DNA from: DSNY01 sp016861185
Lineage (GTDB): Bacteria; Pseudomonadota; Gammaproteobacteria; Burkholderiales; Burkholderiaceae_F
Assembly: GCA_030263275.1 (NCBI GenBank)
Contig: SZOR01000103.1
Location: forward strand, 1 to 15,040
Direction of reading: 5' to 3'
Length of the DNA stretch: 15,040 nucleotides
The notes under the pieces were generated by a model. It ran no database searches and was not told the DNA's origin. It worked only from the letters and a program-made list of their open reading frames with translations. The position numbers were made by a program, and so were the translations under genes. Below, in pieces: positions 1-6,364 of this stretch; the first letter of the stretch is position 1, and each line of letters begins with the position of its first letter.

Positions 1-133
1 CGCGTTTGGGCAAGCGGAAACGGCATCGCGATAGCGATTCTTGGGTTCGGTGTCACGAAAAGCCCCTTGGAGACAGCCGCGGGACCAGTGTTCTCAACCA
101 TGGCCTCCGCATAGCCGCAAGGCCTGTGCAGGT
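1..133. other. Unassigned left edge, reduced GC
   Basis: No gene can be assigned. Two short frames stay open here. A plus-strand frame enters from the left edge and stops at TAG 112-114. A minus-strand frame begins at an ATG at 101 and runs off the left edge, with the first residues MVENTGPAAVSKG. Both have third-position GC of roughly two thirds, clearly below the neighbouring genes, so codon use does not choose between them. Neither peptide resembles a family I recognise. The stretch could be the tail of a truncated gene, the start of a minus-strand gene outside the window, or plain intergenic DNA downstream of the beta-helix gene. Confidence 0.3.
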
Positions 134-1663
134 CTAGCGTTCGAGAATCAGCCGCGTCAGGCTCTGCCGGGCGATGCGCCACTGGCCATCGGCGCAGCGG
201 CGATAGTCCTCGAAAGCCCCGTACGCCGACGGCGCCGCGCGCGGCGCGCCGCACAGGTCGGTCGCCGGCTCGCCCGCGGCCGCGCGGCGCGGCGGCGTCC
301 CGGCCCAGCGCAGGTCGAGTTCGTCCGCGTCCGCGAACAGTCGCCGCACCGGGTGCAGTCCGACGAACGACGCCGCCAGCCACTGCGTCCGATTGTCGTC
401 GGCATCGAGGGTGCCGCCGTCGCGCGAGCGCAGCGCACCGTCGATCAGGTTGCCCGCCGCATGCGCGGCGCTTTCGTGAAAGCGGACGACCACACCGGCG
501 GTGTCGAGCACGGTGTTGTGCAGCAGCGCGGATCGCGCGGCGCGGTTCAGGTAGATCCCTTCGTCGGAGCACGATGCGATCAGGTTGTTCGCGATCAACC
601 CGTCGTCGTGCTCGACGACGCAGCGCCGGTCTCGGCACAGCCTTGGGTCCGAGCCGCCGCCGCCGAAGGAAAGCCCGATTCGCCTCCCGGGCGCGCCGCG
701 CAAGCGGTGCTCGCACAGCACGACGTTGCCGATAAGGCGGTTGCCGCTGCCGCCGCCTTTGGCGAAGGCGCCGTAGCTGGTGCGGTCGCCGCCTGCCTTG
801 ACGAAGTCGGCGATCAGGTTGCCCTCGATCGTCCAACCGCTCGCGGCGACCAGGTCGATCGGCGTGACCGGCGCATCGGTCCGGCGCGGCGCCCTGTTGA
901 CCAGCGTGTTGAACGCGATGCGCCCGCCGTCGGGAAAACGGCCGCCGGCGCCGTTGATCTTCACGTGCGCGTGGAAGTCGCGCACAACGTTGTTGCGGAT
1001 CTCGACGTGCTGCGCCGCGCCGACCACGTGGAACGCGTGTTCGCAACCGTCGTGCGACCCGCACGCGCCCTGGATGACGAGGTTCTCGATGAGCCAATGG
1101 GGTGCGGTCACGTGGAAGCCTTCGAGCAGTTCGAACTCGAGCACGACCTGGCCAAGGCGCTCGGCGCGCACGACGATCGGCGCGTCGGCGCGGCCCGCGC
1201 GCGCCAAGTCGAGCGCGTGGCCGCTGAAGCGATAGGTGCCGGGCAGGAAGGTGATCGTGTCGCCCGCTTCGGCCCGCGCGAAGGCGGCGAGCGCGTCGGC
1301 CGCGGTCGCCACCAGCACGGCACGGCCCCGGCCGGGCGGCGCGGCAGGCGCGTCTGCCTCGGCCCGGGCGCCGGCCCACGACGGGTACGCGGCACGCGGC
1401 AACAGTTGGCCGCGATCGGCCCACAGCAGCCAGCGGCTCGCCAGCGCGGCCATGCCTTCGATCAGTGCGTTATGGCCGCTCGCGCGGCGCTCGAGATAGG
1501 GCGCCAGCAGCCGCGGCGTCACGCCCAGCGATTCGAGCGAAACCGCGGCCGCGCCGAGCGCGGCGAAGATCAGCGCGCCGAGCAGGGCGAAGCCGGGCCA
1601 GCGCCGCCGCTTTGCGCGGCGCGCCGCACGGCGAGCGCGACCGGGCGTTGGACCGGGCTGCAC
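134..1663 (-). CDS. Membrane-anchored right-handed parallel beta-helix protein
   Basis: A 509-residue product. A very basic N-terminus (RARRAARRAKRRR, about residues 9-21) precedes one hydrophobic segment (about 22-42, WPGFALLGALIFAALG), which fits a signal anchor with the rest outside the cytoplasm. From about residue 130 to 430 come short irregular rungs rich in N, I, V and G (IENLVIQG, IRNNVVRDF, IEGNLIADF, LIGNVVL, IANNLIAS, LHNTVLDT), the pattern of right-handed parallel beta-helix (pectate lyase-like) proteins. The stretch TITFLPGTYRFSG followed by APIVVRAE resembles the opening of polysaccharide lyase or chondroitinase-B-like folds. No catalytic set can be identified, so lyase activity is unproven. 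Several cysteines lie in the helix and could pair in the periplasm. The start is GTG at 1663, with GGAG nine bases upstream (complement of 1673-1676); no ATG lies before the anchor without running through hisF. The start is 30 bp from that of divergent hisF. Confidence 0.75.
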   Translation of the reverse strand: MQPGPTPGRARRAARRAKRRRWPGFALLGALIFAALGAAAVSLESLGVTPRLLAPYLERRASGHNALIEGMAALASRWLLWADRGQLLPRAAYPSWAGARAEADAPAAPPGRGRAVLVATAADALAAFARAEAGDTITFLPGTYRFSGHALDLARAGRADAPIVVRAERLGQVVLEFELLEGFHVTAPHWLIENLVIQGACGSHDGCEHAFHVVGAAQHVEIRNNVVRDFHAHVKINGAGGRFPDGGRIAFNTLVNRAPRRTDAPVTPIDLVAASGWTIEGNLIADFVKAGGDRTSYGAFAKGGGSGNRLIGNVVLCEHRLRGAPGRRIGLSFGGGGSDPRLCRDRRCVVEHDDGLIANNLIASCSDEGIYLNRAARSALLHNTVLDTAGVVVRFHESAAHAAGNLIDGALRSRDGGTLDADDNRTQWLAASFVGLHPVRRLFADADELDLRWAGTPPRRAAAGEPATDLCGAPRAAPSAYGAFEDYRRCADGQWRIARQSLTRLILER

Positions 1664-1693
1664 TATGCTTCGCTCCGTTCGGGACGTACCTCG

Positions 1694-2467
<774 letters not shown>

Positions 2468-2468
2468 C

Positions 2469-2852
2469 ATGGACTGGCTCGACGAGATCGCCTTCGACGA
2501 ACGCGGGCTCGTTCCCGTGATCGCGCAGGACGCGACGACGCAGCGCGTGCTGATGGTCGCGTGGGCGAGCCGGCAGGCGCTCGCGGAGACTGCGGCGACC
2601 GGCCAGGCGGTGTACTACTCGCGCTCGCGCGGCAAGCTGTGGCGCAAAGGCGAGGAGTCGGGTCTGCGGCAGGCGGTGCGCGAGATCCGGCTCGACTGCG
2701 ACGGTGACGTCGTGCTGTACGCGGTCGAGCAGGCCGGCGGCATCGCCTGCCATACGGGGCGCGCAAGCTGCTTTTTCCGGCGGCTCGACGGCAAGGCATG
2801 GACGATCGTCGATCCGGTGCTGAAGGACCCCGAACTGATCTATCGAAAATGA
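2469..2852 (+). CDS. hisI: Phosphoribosyl-AMP cyclohydrolase HisI
   Basis: This zinc enzyme opens the purine ring of phosphoribosyl-AMP to give ProFAR, the third step of histidine synthesis. The product is 127 residues, the size of a stand-alone HisI rather than the HisIE fusion of enterobacteria. The signature segments are present: SRSRGKLWRKGEESG (51-65), LDCDGD (75-80) with Cys77 and its aspartates, and ACHTGRASCF (93-102) with Cys94 and Cys101, which together supply the metal ligands. The gene starts one base after the hisF stop and overlaps hisE by four bases (ATGA), so the three are translationally coupled. Nothing is unusual in length or motifs. Confidence 0.96.
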   Translation: MDWLDEIAFDERGLVPVIAQDATTQRVLMVAWASRQALAETAATGQAVYYSRSRGKLWRKGEESGLRQAVREIRLDCDGDVVLYAVEQAGGIACHTGRASCFFRRLDGKAWTIVDPVLKDPELIYRK

Positions 2853-3178
2853 GCGACGTGCTGAAGCGGCTATCGGACGTCATCGAATCGCGCAAGGGCG
2901 GCGATCCGCAGACCTCGTACGTCGCGCGGTTGCTCGCGAACGCGCCCGATGCGATCCTGAAGAAGATCGGCGAAGAGGCAACCGAAACCGTGATGGCGGG
3001 CAAGGACGGCGCGCGCGAGCGCATCGTCGCGGAAACCGCCGACCTCTGGTTCCACTGCCTCGTGATGCTCGCGCACTACGGACTGCGCCCCGAAGACGTG
3101 CTCGCCGAGCTCGAAAAGCGCGCCGGCACGTCCGGCATCGAAGAAAAGGCGCTGCGCAAGCTGCGCGAGCGCGAGTGA
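2849..3178 (+). CDS. hisE: Phosphoribosyl-ATP pyrophosphatase HisE
   Basis: HisE hydrolyses phosphoribosyl-ATP to phosphoribosyl-AMP and pyrophosphate, the second step of histidine synthesis; its product is the substrate of HisI encoded just upstream. The product is 109 residues, all alpha, with the MazG-like metal-binding acids visible in KKIGEEATE (38-46) and AETADLWFH (61-69). The start is the ATG at 2849, which overlaps the hisI stop in the sequence ATGA; this gives the expected N-terminus MSDVLKRLSDVIESRK. A longer frame from 2798 is only an overlap into hisI. It is the last his gene here and is followed by about 100 bp before the HIT gene. Confidence 0.95.
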   Translation: MSDVLKRLSDVIESRKGGDPQTSYVARLLANAPDAILKKIGEEATETVMAGKDGARERIVAETADLWFHCLVMLAHYGLRPEDVLAELEKRAGTSGIEEKALRKLRERE

Positions 3179-3284
3179 GTGGAGTGCACTGAAGGATTCA
3201 GGACTCAGCAGACTTCATCCGGTCGCGGTCGCCTTGTTCCGGTGCGGCCGACGCCCGACGGCCGACGACTTACTCCCGACTCCA
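3179..3284 (+). other. hisE-HIT spacer with CCGAC-rich tract
   Basis: This 106-bp gap is the only sizeable one in the his-tat run. It is less GC-rich in its first half, and in the second half carries CCGAC four times (around 3248-3280) before the HIT start. I see no strong promoter, no intrinsic terminator and no clear ribosome binding site in front of the HIT ATG. It may hold a secondary promoter or a small dispersed repeat, but neither can be shown here. Confidence 0.3.
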
Positions 3285-3629
3285 ATGACCGAGCCCCACT
3301 GCATCTTCTGCCGCATCGTGCGCGGCGAACTGCCGACCAAGCGGATCTTCGAGGACGACGAGATCCTGGTCTTTCCGGACATCAACCCGGCTGCGCCGGT
3401 GCACCTGCTGATGGTGCCCAAGACGCACGTGGCCACGCTCGATGCGGCCGGCGCCGAGCACGAGCGGCTGTTGGGTAAAATGCTGCTGCTTGCGCCCCGG
3501 CTGGCACGAGAACAAGGTGCCACGAACGGCTTCCGTATCGTGATCAATAACGGCCCGGACGGTGGACAAGAGGTCTATCACCTGCATGTCCATGTGCTGG
3601 GCGGTCCCCGCCCGTGGAAGCGGCTGTAG
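3285..3629 (+). CDS. hinT: Histidine triad (HIT) nucleotide hydrolase, HinT type
   Basis: HinT proteins are small homodimeric cytoplasmic hydrolases of purine nucleoside phosphoramidates and aminoacyl-adenylates. The product is 114 residues, typical for the family. It begins with the Hint-type CIFCRIVRGELP (6-17), whose CxxC is part of a structural metal site in some members. It ends with the histidine triad HLHVHVLGG: His99, His101 and His103, where the middle histidine is the usual nucleophile. The conserved FRIVINNGPDGGQEVYHLHVH block is complete. The start at ATG 3285 is chosen from the family N-terminus; no good Shine-Dalgarno is visible before it. It lies 38 bp before tatA, an arrangement common next to his and tat genes in betaproteobacteria. 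Confidence 0.93.
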   Translation: MTEPHCIFCRIVRGELPTKRIFEDDEILVFPDINPAAPVHLLMVPKTHVATLDAAGAEHERLLGKMLLLAPRLAREQGATNGFRIVINNGPDGGQEVYHLHVHVLGGPRPWKRL

Positions 3630-3667
3630 GGCCGTCCGTAGAGTCCGTCATCGTTCAGGAGTTCATC

Positions 3668-3901
3668 ATGGGTTCGTTTTCGATCTGGCACTGGCTGATC
3701 GTCCTGCTGGTCATCATCCTCGTGTTCGGCACCAGCAAGCTGAAGAATCTCGGCAAGGATCTGGGCGGCGCGATCAAGGGTTTCAAGGAAGGCATGAAGG
3801 AAGGCGGCGAGTCGGTCGACGCCGCCGCGGCCAAGAAGGTCGAGGAGTCCAAGCAGGTCGCGGGCTCGACGATCGACGTCCAGGCCAAAGAGAAGTCCTG
3901 A
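3668..3901 (+). CDS. tatA: Sec-independent protein translocase TatA
   Basis: TatA assembles in many copies around TatBC to open the path for folded twin-arginine substrates across the inner membrane. The product is 77 residues. It has a short N-terminal membrane helix (IWHWLIVLLVIILVFG, about 6-21), the hinge FGTSKLKNLGKDLG and an amphipathic helix (AIKGFKEGMKE), then a charged, low-complexity C-terminus. The FGTxKL hinge and the GxxxKGFKxGM pattern identify TatA rather than TatB. A good Shine-Dalgarno AGGAG lies six bases before ATG 3668. It is first in tatABC, and a strong hairpin follows it before tatB. Confidence 0.95.
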   Translation: MGSFSIWHWLIVLLVIILVFGTSKLKNLGKDLGGAIKGFKEGMKEGGESVDAAAAKKVEESKQVAGSTIDVQAKEKS

Positions 3902-3920
3902 ACAGCGGTCCAGCGCGCGG

Positions 3921-3950
3921 GCACCGTCGACCTGAGTGAGTCGACGGTGC
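3921..3950 (+). terminator. 11-bp perfect hairpin between tatA and tatB
   Basis: The arms at 3921-3931 (GCACCGTCGAC) and 3940-3950 are exact reverse complements, with an 8-base loop at 3932-3939. The tail GTTCCTGTTC is only moderately T-rich, so this looks like a leaky terminator or an mRNA-stabilising stem at the tatA 3' end rather than a full stop. TatA is needed in large excess over TatB and TatC in characterised systems, which would suit such an element. That role is inference. Confidence 0.55.
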
Positions 3951-3987
3951 GTTCCTGTTCGACGCGCGCGTCGGCGAACGATTCGCG

Positions 3988-4527
3988 ATGTTCGATTTCA
4001 GCTTCGGCGAACTGGCGCTGATCGGCGCCGTTGCGCTCGTGGTTCTCGGACCGGAGCGCCTGCCGAAGGTCGCGCGCACGGTCGGCGACTGGCTCGGCAA
4101 GGCGCAGCGCTACGTCAGCCAGGTCAAGGCCGACATCAACCGCGAGATGGAACTCGCCGAACTGAAGAAGCTGCAGGAGGAAGCGCGCGCCGCCGCGCAA
4201 TCCGTGCAGTCGGCGGTCCAGGGCTTCGAGTCCGATGTCCGCAAGGCGGCGTCCGAACTGGGCACGGCGGTCGGCCCGCCGGGCGAAGCGACGGCCGAGG
4301 CAGCCGCCGAAGCGACGGCGATCGGCGACTATAGTTGGGAGGGCACGGGCGAGTCGTGGCAGTCGCAACGCTTCGAACGGCGCTACAAGCCCGGGCCTTC
4401 GGTCGACGAACTGGCGGAGGAGATCGCGCGGCTCAAGCGGCAGCTCGCGATGCCGGACGCCTACGCCGCGTCGCGCCGCAAGTACGCGCCGCGGGCGCGC
4501 GTCAACCGGCCCAGGATCCGCAGGTGA
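3988..4527 (+). CDS. tatB: Sec-independent protein translocase TatB
   Basis: TatB pairs with TatC to form the receptor for twin-arginine signal peptides. The product is 179 residues, longer than TatA as expected. The N-terminus MFDFSFGELALIGAVALVVLGPERLP is the hallmark: a conserved glutamate (Glu8) in the short membrane helix, then the LGPERLP hinge. An amphipathic, coiled-coil-like region follows (about 40-95, with ELKKLQEEARAAAQ), then an alanine- and glutamate-rich linker and a basic C-terminal tail. The start at ATG 3988 is fixed by the family N-terminus; no strong Shine-Dalgarno is visible. The stop overlaps the tatC GTG start, so the two partners are translationally coupled. Confidence 0.95.
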   Translation: MFDFSFGELALIGAVALVVLGPERLPKVARTVGDWLGKAQRYVSQVKADINREMELAELKKLQEEARAAAQSVQSAVQGFESDVRKAASELGTAVGPPGEATAEAAAEATAIGDYSWEGTGESWQSQRFERRYKPGPSVDELAEEIARLKRQLAMPDAYAASRRKYAPRARVNRPRIRR

Positions 4528-5294
4528 GTTCGCCGATCCCCGAACCCGAGCAGGAACAGAGCTTCCTGTCGCACCTGATCGAGCTGCGGCAGCGGCTCGT
4601 TCGCGCGGCGCTTTCGGTCCTGATCGTCTTCCTCGCGCTGACGCCGTTCATGCGCGAGATCTTCGACCTGCTGTCGCAGCCGCTGCTGGTCGCGCTGCCG
4701 GCCGGTACCAAGCTGCTGGCCACCGGCGTGATCACGCCCTTCATGGTGCCGCTGAAGGTCACGCTGTTCGTCGCCTTCCTGATCGCACTGCCTTTCGTGC
4801 TGTACCAGGCCTGGGCCTTCGTCGCGCCCGGGCTGTACCAGCACGAAAAGAAGCTCGCCGGGCCGATGATCTTTTCGGCCGTGCTGATGTTCTTCCTCGG
4901 CATGGCGTACTGCTACTTCGTCGTCTTCGGCTTCGTCTTCAAGTTCATCGCGGGCTTTGCGCCGACCACCGTCAACGTCGCGCCGGACATCGAGGCGTAC
5001 TTCGGCTTCGTGCTCGGCATGTTCCTCGCGTTCGGGCTGACCTTCGAGGTGCCGATCGTCGTGGTGCTGCTCGCGCGCTTCGGCATCGCCGACGTCGAGC
5101 GGCTCAAGGTCGCGCGGCCCTACGTGATCGTCGGCGCCTTCATCATCGCCGCGATCTTCACGCCGCCCGACGTGCTGTCGCAGCTTCTGCTGGCGATCCC
5201 GCTTTGCCTGCTGTACGAGCTGGGCATCTTCCTCGCGCGCTTCGTCGGCAGGCGCAAACCGGACGAAGCGCCGGCCGCCGGCGACGCCTCCTGA
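4524..5294 (+). CDS. tatC: Sec-independent protein translocase TatC
   Basis: TatC is the six-helix membrane core that recognises twin-arginine signals. The product is 256 residues, the usual length. The N-terminal cytoplasmic motif SHLIELRQRL (16-25) includes Glu20, corresponding to the signal-binding glutamate of E. coli TatC. The first cytoplasmic loop has LYQHEKK with Glu108, matching the second signal-contact residue. LTFEVPIV (172-179) holds the conserved membrane glutamate, and the C-terminal FTPPDVLSQLLLAIPLCLLYELGI stretch is canonical. I choose GTG 4524, which overlaps the tatB stop as GTGA and has AGGA seven bases upstream; the longer open frame runs through tatB. It is the last gene of the tat block. 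Confidence 0.95.
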   Translation: MSSPIPEPEQEQSFLSHLIELRQRLVRAALSVLIVFLALTPFMREIFDLLSQPLLVALPAGTKLLATGVITPFMVPLKVTLFVAFLIALPFVLYQAWAFVAPGLYQHEKKLAGPMIFSAVLMFFLGMAYCYFVVFGFVFKFIAGFAPTTVNVAPDIEAYFGFVLGMFLAFGLTFEVPIVVVLLARFGIADVERLKVARPYVIVGAFIIAAIFTPPDVLSQLLLAIPLCLLYELGIFLARFVGRRKPDEAPAAGDAS

Positions 5295-5299
5295 GCGCA

Positions 5300-5328
5300 T
5301 TGAGGGCGACCCGGCCGCGGCGCATACT
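5300..5328 (+). promoter_or_regulatory. Candidate sigma-70 promoter for the Sel1 gene
   Basis: TTGAGG at 5300-5305 and CATACT at 5323-5328 are separated by exactly 17 bases in the 40-bp gap after tatC. The first transcribed base would fall at about 5334-5336, at or on the ATG at 5335, which suggests a leaderless message. No Shine-Dalgarno sequence is visible before that ATG, which agrees with this. The match is to consensus only, and readthrough from tatC is equally possible. Confidence 0.4.
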
Positions 5329-5334
5329 GCGCCC

Positions 5335-6015
5335 ATGTCCTTCCCGTCCGTCCGCCTGCTCGCCGCGCTGTTCGCGCTGCTGCTCGTCGCGGGTGCCGCG
5401 ACGGCCGCGAACCGGCTGCAGATCGCGCCCGACGACGACGTCGATCTCGCCAACGGCTGGGCCGCGTACCAGGCGATGGACTACGCGAAGGCGCTCGCGC
5501 TGTATCGCAAGGCGGCCGAACGCGAGCAGCGGGTCGCGCAGTTCAACCTCGCGGTGATGCTGATCACCGGCGAAGGCGCGCCGGCCGACCCGCAGCAGGG
5601 CATCGCGTGGCTGCGCAAGTCGGCCGACAACGGGCTGGCCCGCGCGCAGTATTCGCTCGGCGTGTTCTACGAGCGCGGCGAACACGTGCCGCGCTCGCTG
5701 ACCGAAGCGACCGCCTGGTTCCTGAAGGCCGCCGAGCAGGGCTGGCGCGACGCGCAGGTGAGCGTGGCCACGCAGTACTTCCTCGGACGCGGCGCGCCGA
5801 AGGACTACAGGCTGGCGGCCAAGTGGTACGAACGCGCGGCCGAGCAGGGCGACGAAGGCGCCTGCTACATCATCGCCGCGATGTACGAACACGGCGACGG
5901 CGTCGAGCGGGACCTCGCGCGCGCCTTCTACTGGTACTCGCAGGCGGCCGCGTTCGGCGATCCCGCCGCGCGCATCAAGGCGCGCGAGCTCGCCGATCGG
6001 CTGCGTTCGGGCTAG
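5335..6015 (+). CDS. Exported Sel1-repeat (TPR-like) protein
   Basis: A 226-residue product. An N-terminal signal peptide (MSFPSVRLLAALFALLLVAG, probable cleavage near AATA-A at 24-25) predicts export by Sec. The rest is a run of about four or five Sel1-like helical repeats of roughly 36 residues, seen as AxxxLGxxYxxGxxVxxDxxxAxxWxxKAAEQG variants: AQFNLAVMLITGEG, AQYSLGVFYERGEH, AQVSVATQYFLGRG and ACYIIAAMYEHGDG. Sel1 repeats form a curved scaffold for protein binding; the partner is unknown, with envelope or peptidoglycan machinery a reasonable guess for an exported member. The ATG at 5335 gives a complete signal peptide. The TAG stop at 6013-6015 coincides with the outer end of the inverted-repeat element that follows. 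Confidence 0.85.
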   Translation: MSFPSVRLLAALFALLLVAGAATAANRLQIAPDDDVDLANGWAAYQAMDYAKALALYRKAAEREQRVAQFNLAVMLITGEGAPADPQQGIAWLRKSADNGLARAQYSLGVFYERGEHVPRSLTEATAWFLKAAEQGWRDAQVSVATQYFLGRGAPKDYRLAAKWYERAAEQGDEGACYIIAAMYEHGDGVERDLARAFYWYSQAAAFGDPAARIKARELADRLRSG

Positions 6016-6030
6016 CCCGGACATTTCACG
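6015..6030 (+). repeat. Left terminal inverted repeat of the MITE-like element
   Basis: GCCCGGACATTTCACG, preceded by TA at 6013-6014. Its first base is also the G of the TAG stop of the Sel1 gene. It pairs with the right end with one mismatch (C at 6022 against T in the partner's complement). Confidence 0.65.
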
Positions 6031-6222
6031 AGGTCGCCCCCGTTTGCGTGCGTTCTATCTCGGTGAGTCGGCACTTTCGGCCCGCGGGCTGCAGAGCCAG
6101 TTTGGACCGTTGGGGCTACGCGGGTTTGCGCGGCGCCTGCGGGCGCGGGCTTGGCCTCAAGTGCTCGCGAAGGGCGAGCGGCGATGAGTCGGAGCCGCGA
6201 GCGGGCCTTCGACTGCGTTCCA

Positions 6223-6246
6223 CGGCACGGCTTGCAAGCCGTGCCG
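6223..6246. repeat. 24-bp perfect palindrome inside the MITE-like element
   Basis: The half-site CGGCACGGCTTG is followed directly by its exact reverse complement, with no spacer. Together with the 11-bp stem at 6257-6282 it would fold into two adjacent strong hairpins on either strand. No T-run follows, so an intrinsic terminator is not obvious. Confidence 0.7.
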
Positions 6247-6348
6247 GCTGCGGCGGGCCGAAGCGCCGCAGGGCGCTTCGGCTGGTCCGCCTCCGCCCCT
6301 CTCGGCCAATCCGCATCGCGCATGCATCCGCGCAATTCCCGCATCCCC

Positions 6349-6364
6349 CGTGAAATATCCGGGC
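6349..6364 (-). repeat. Right terminal inverted repeat of the MITE-like element
   Basis: Read on the minus strand it is GCCCGGATATTTCACG, differing at one base from the left end. TA follows at 6365-6366. On the minus strand this TA plus the first repeat base forms the TAG stop codon of the protease gene. Confidence 0.65.

Larger units (their letters stand above)
6015..6364. mobile_element. 350-bp MITE-like element flanked by TA
   Basis: The left end GCCCGGACATTTCACG (6015-6030) and right end CGTGAAATATCCGGGC (6349-6364) are inverted repeats matching at 15 of 16 positions, and each is bordered by TA (6013-6014 and 6365-6366). This is the form expected for a non-autonomous element that duplicates a TA target, as IS630/mariner-type transposases do. 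No transposase-like frame is visible inside. The interior holds strong secondary structure: a 24-bp perfect palindrome (6223-6246) and an 11-bp stem (6257-6267 with 6272-6282, loop GCAG). These could also act as a transcription terminator between the convergent Sel1 and protease genes. It is otherwise a gene-free stretch. Confidence 0.6.

Noticed and set aside
41..1693. A plus-strand extension of hisF of more than 500 codons
   Set aside because: It is antisense to the beta-helix gene, arginine-rich and of no recognisable family; HisF homology begins at ATG 1694.
4335..4523. A longer tatC start inside tatB
   Set aside because: The extension is the other frame of tatB; GTG 4524 has stop-start overlap, a ribosome site and the normal TatC length.
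6116..6360. Transposase remnant inside the 350-bp element
   Set aside because: The open frames there are arginine- and proline-rich translations of GC-rich palindromes; no transposase motif is visible.
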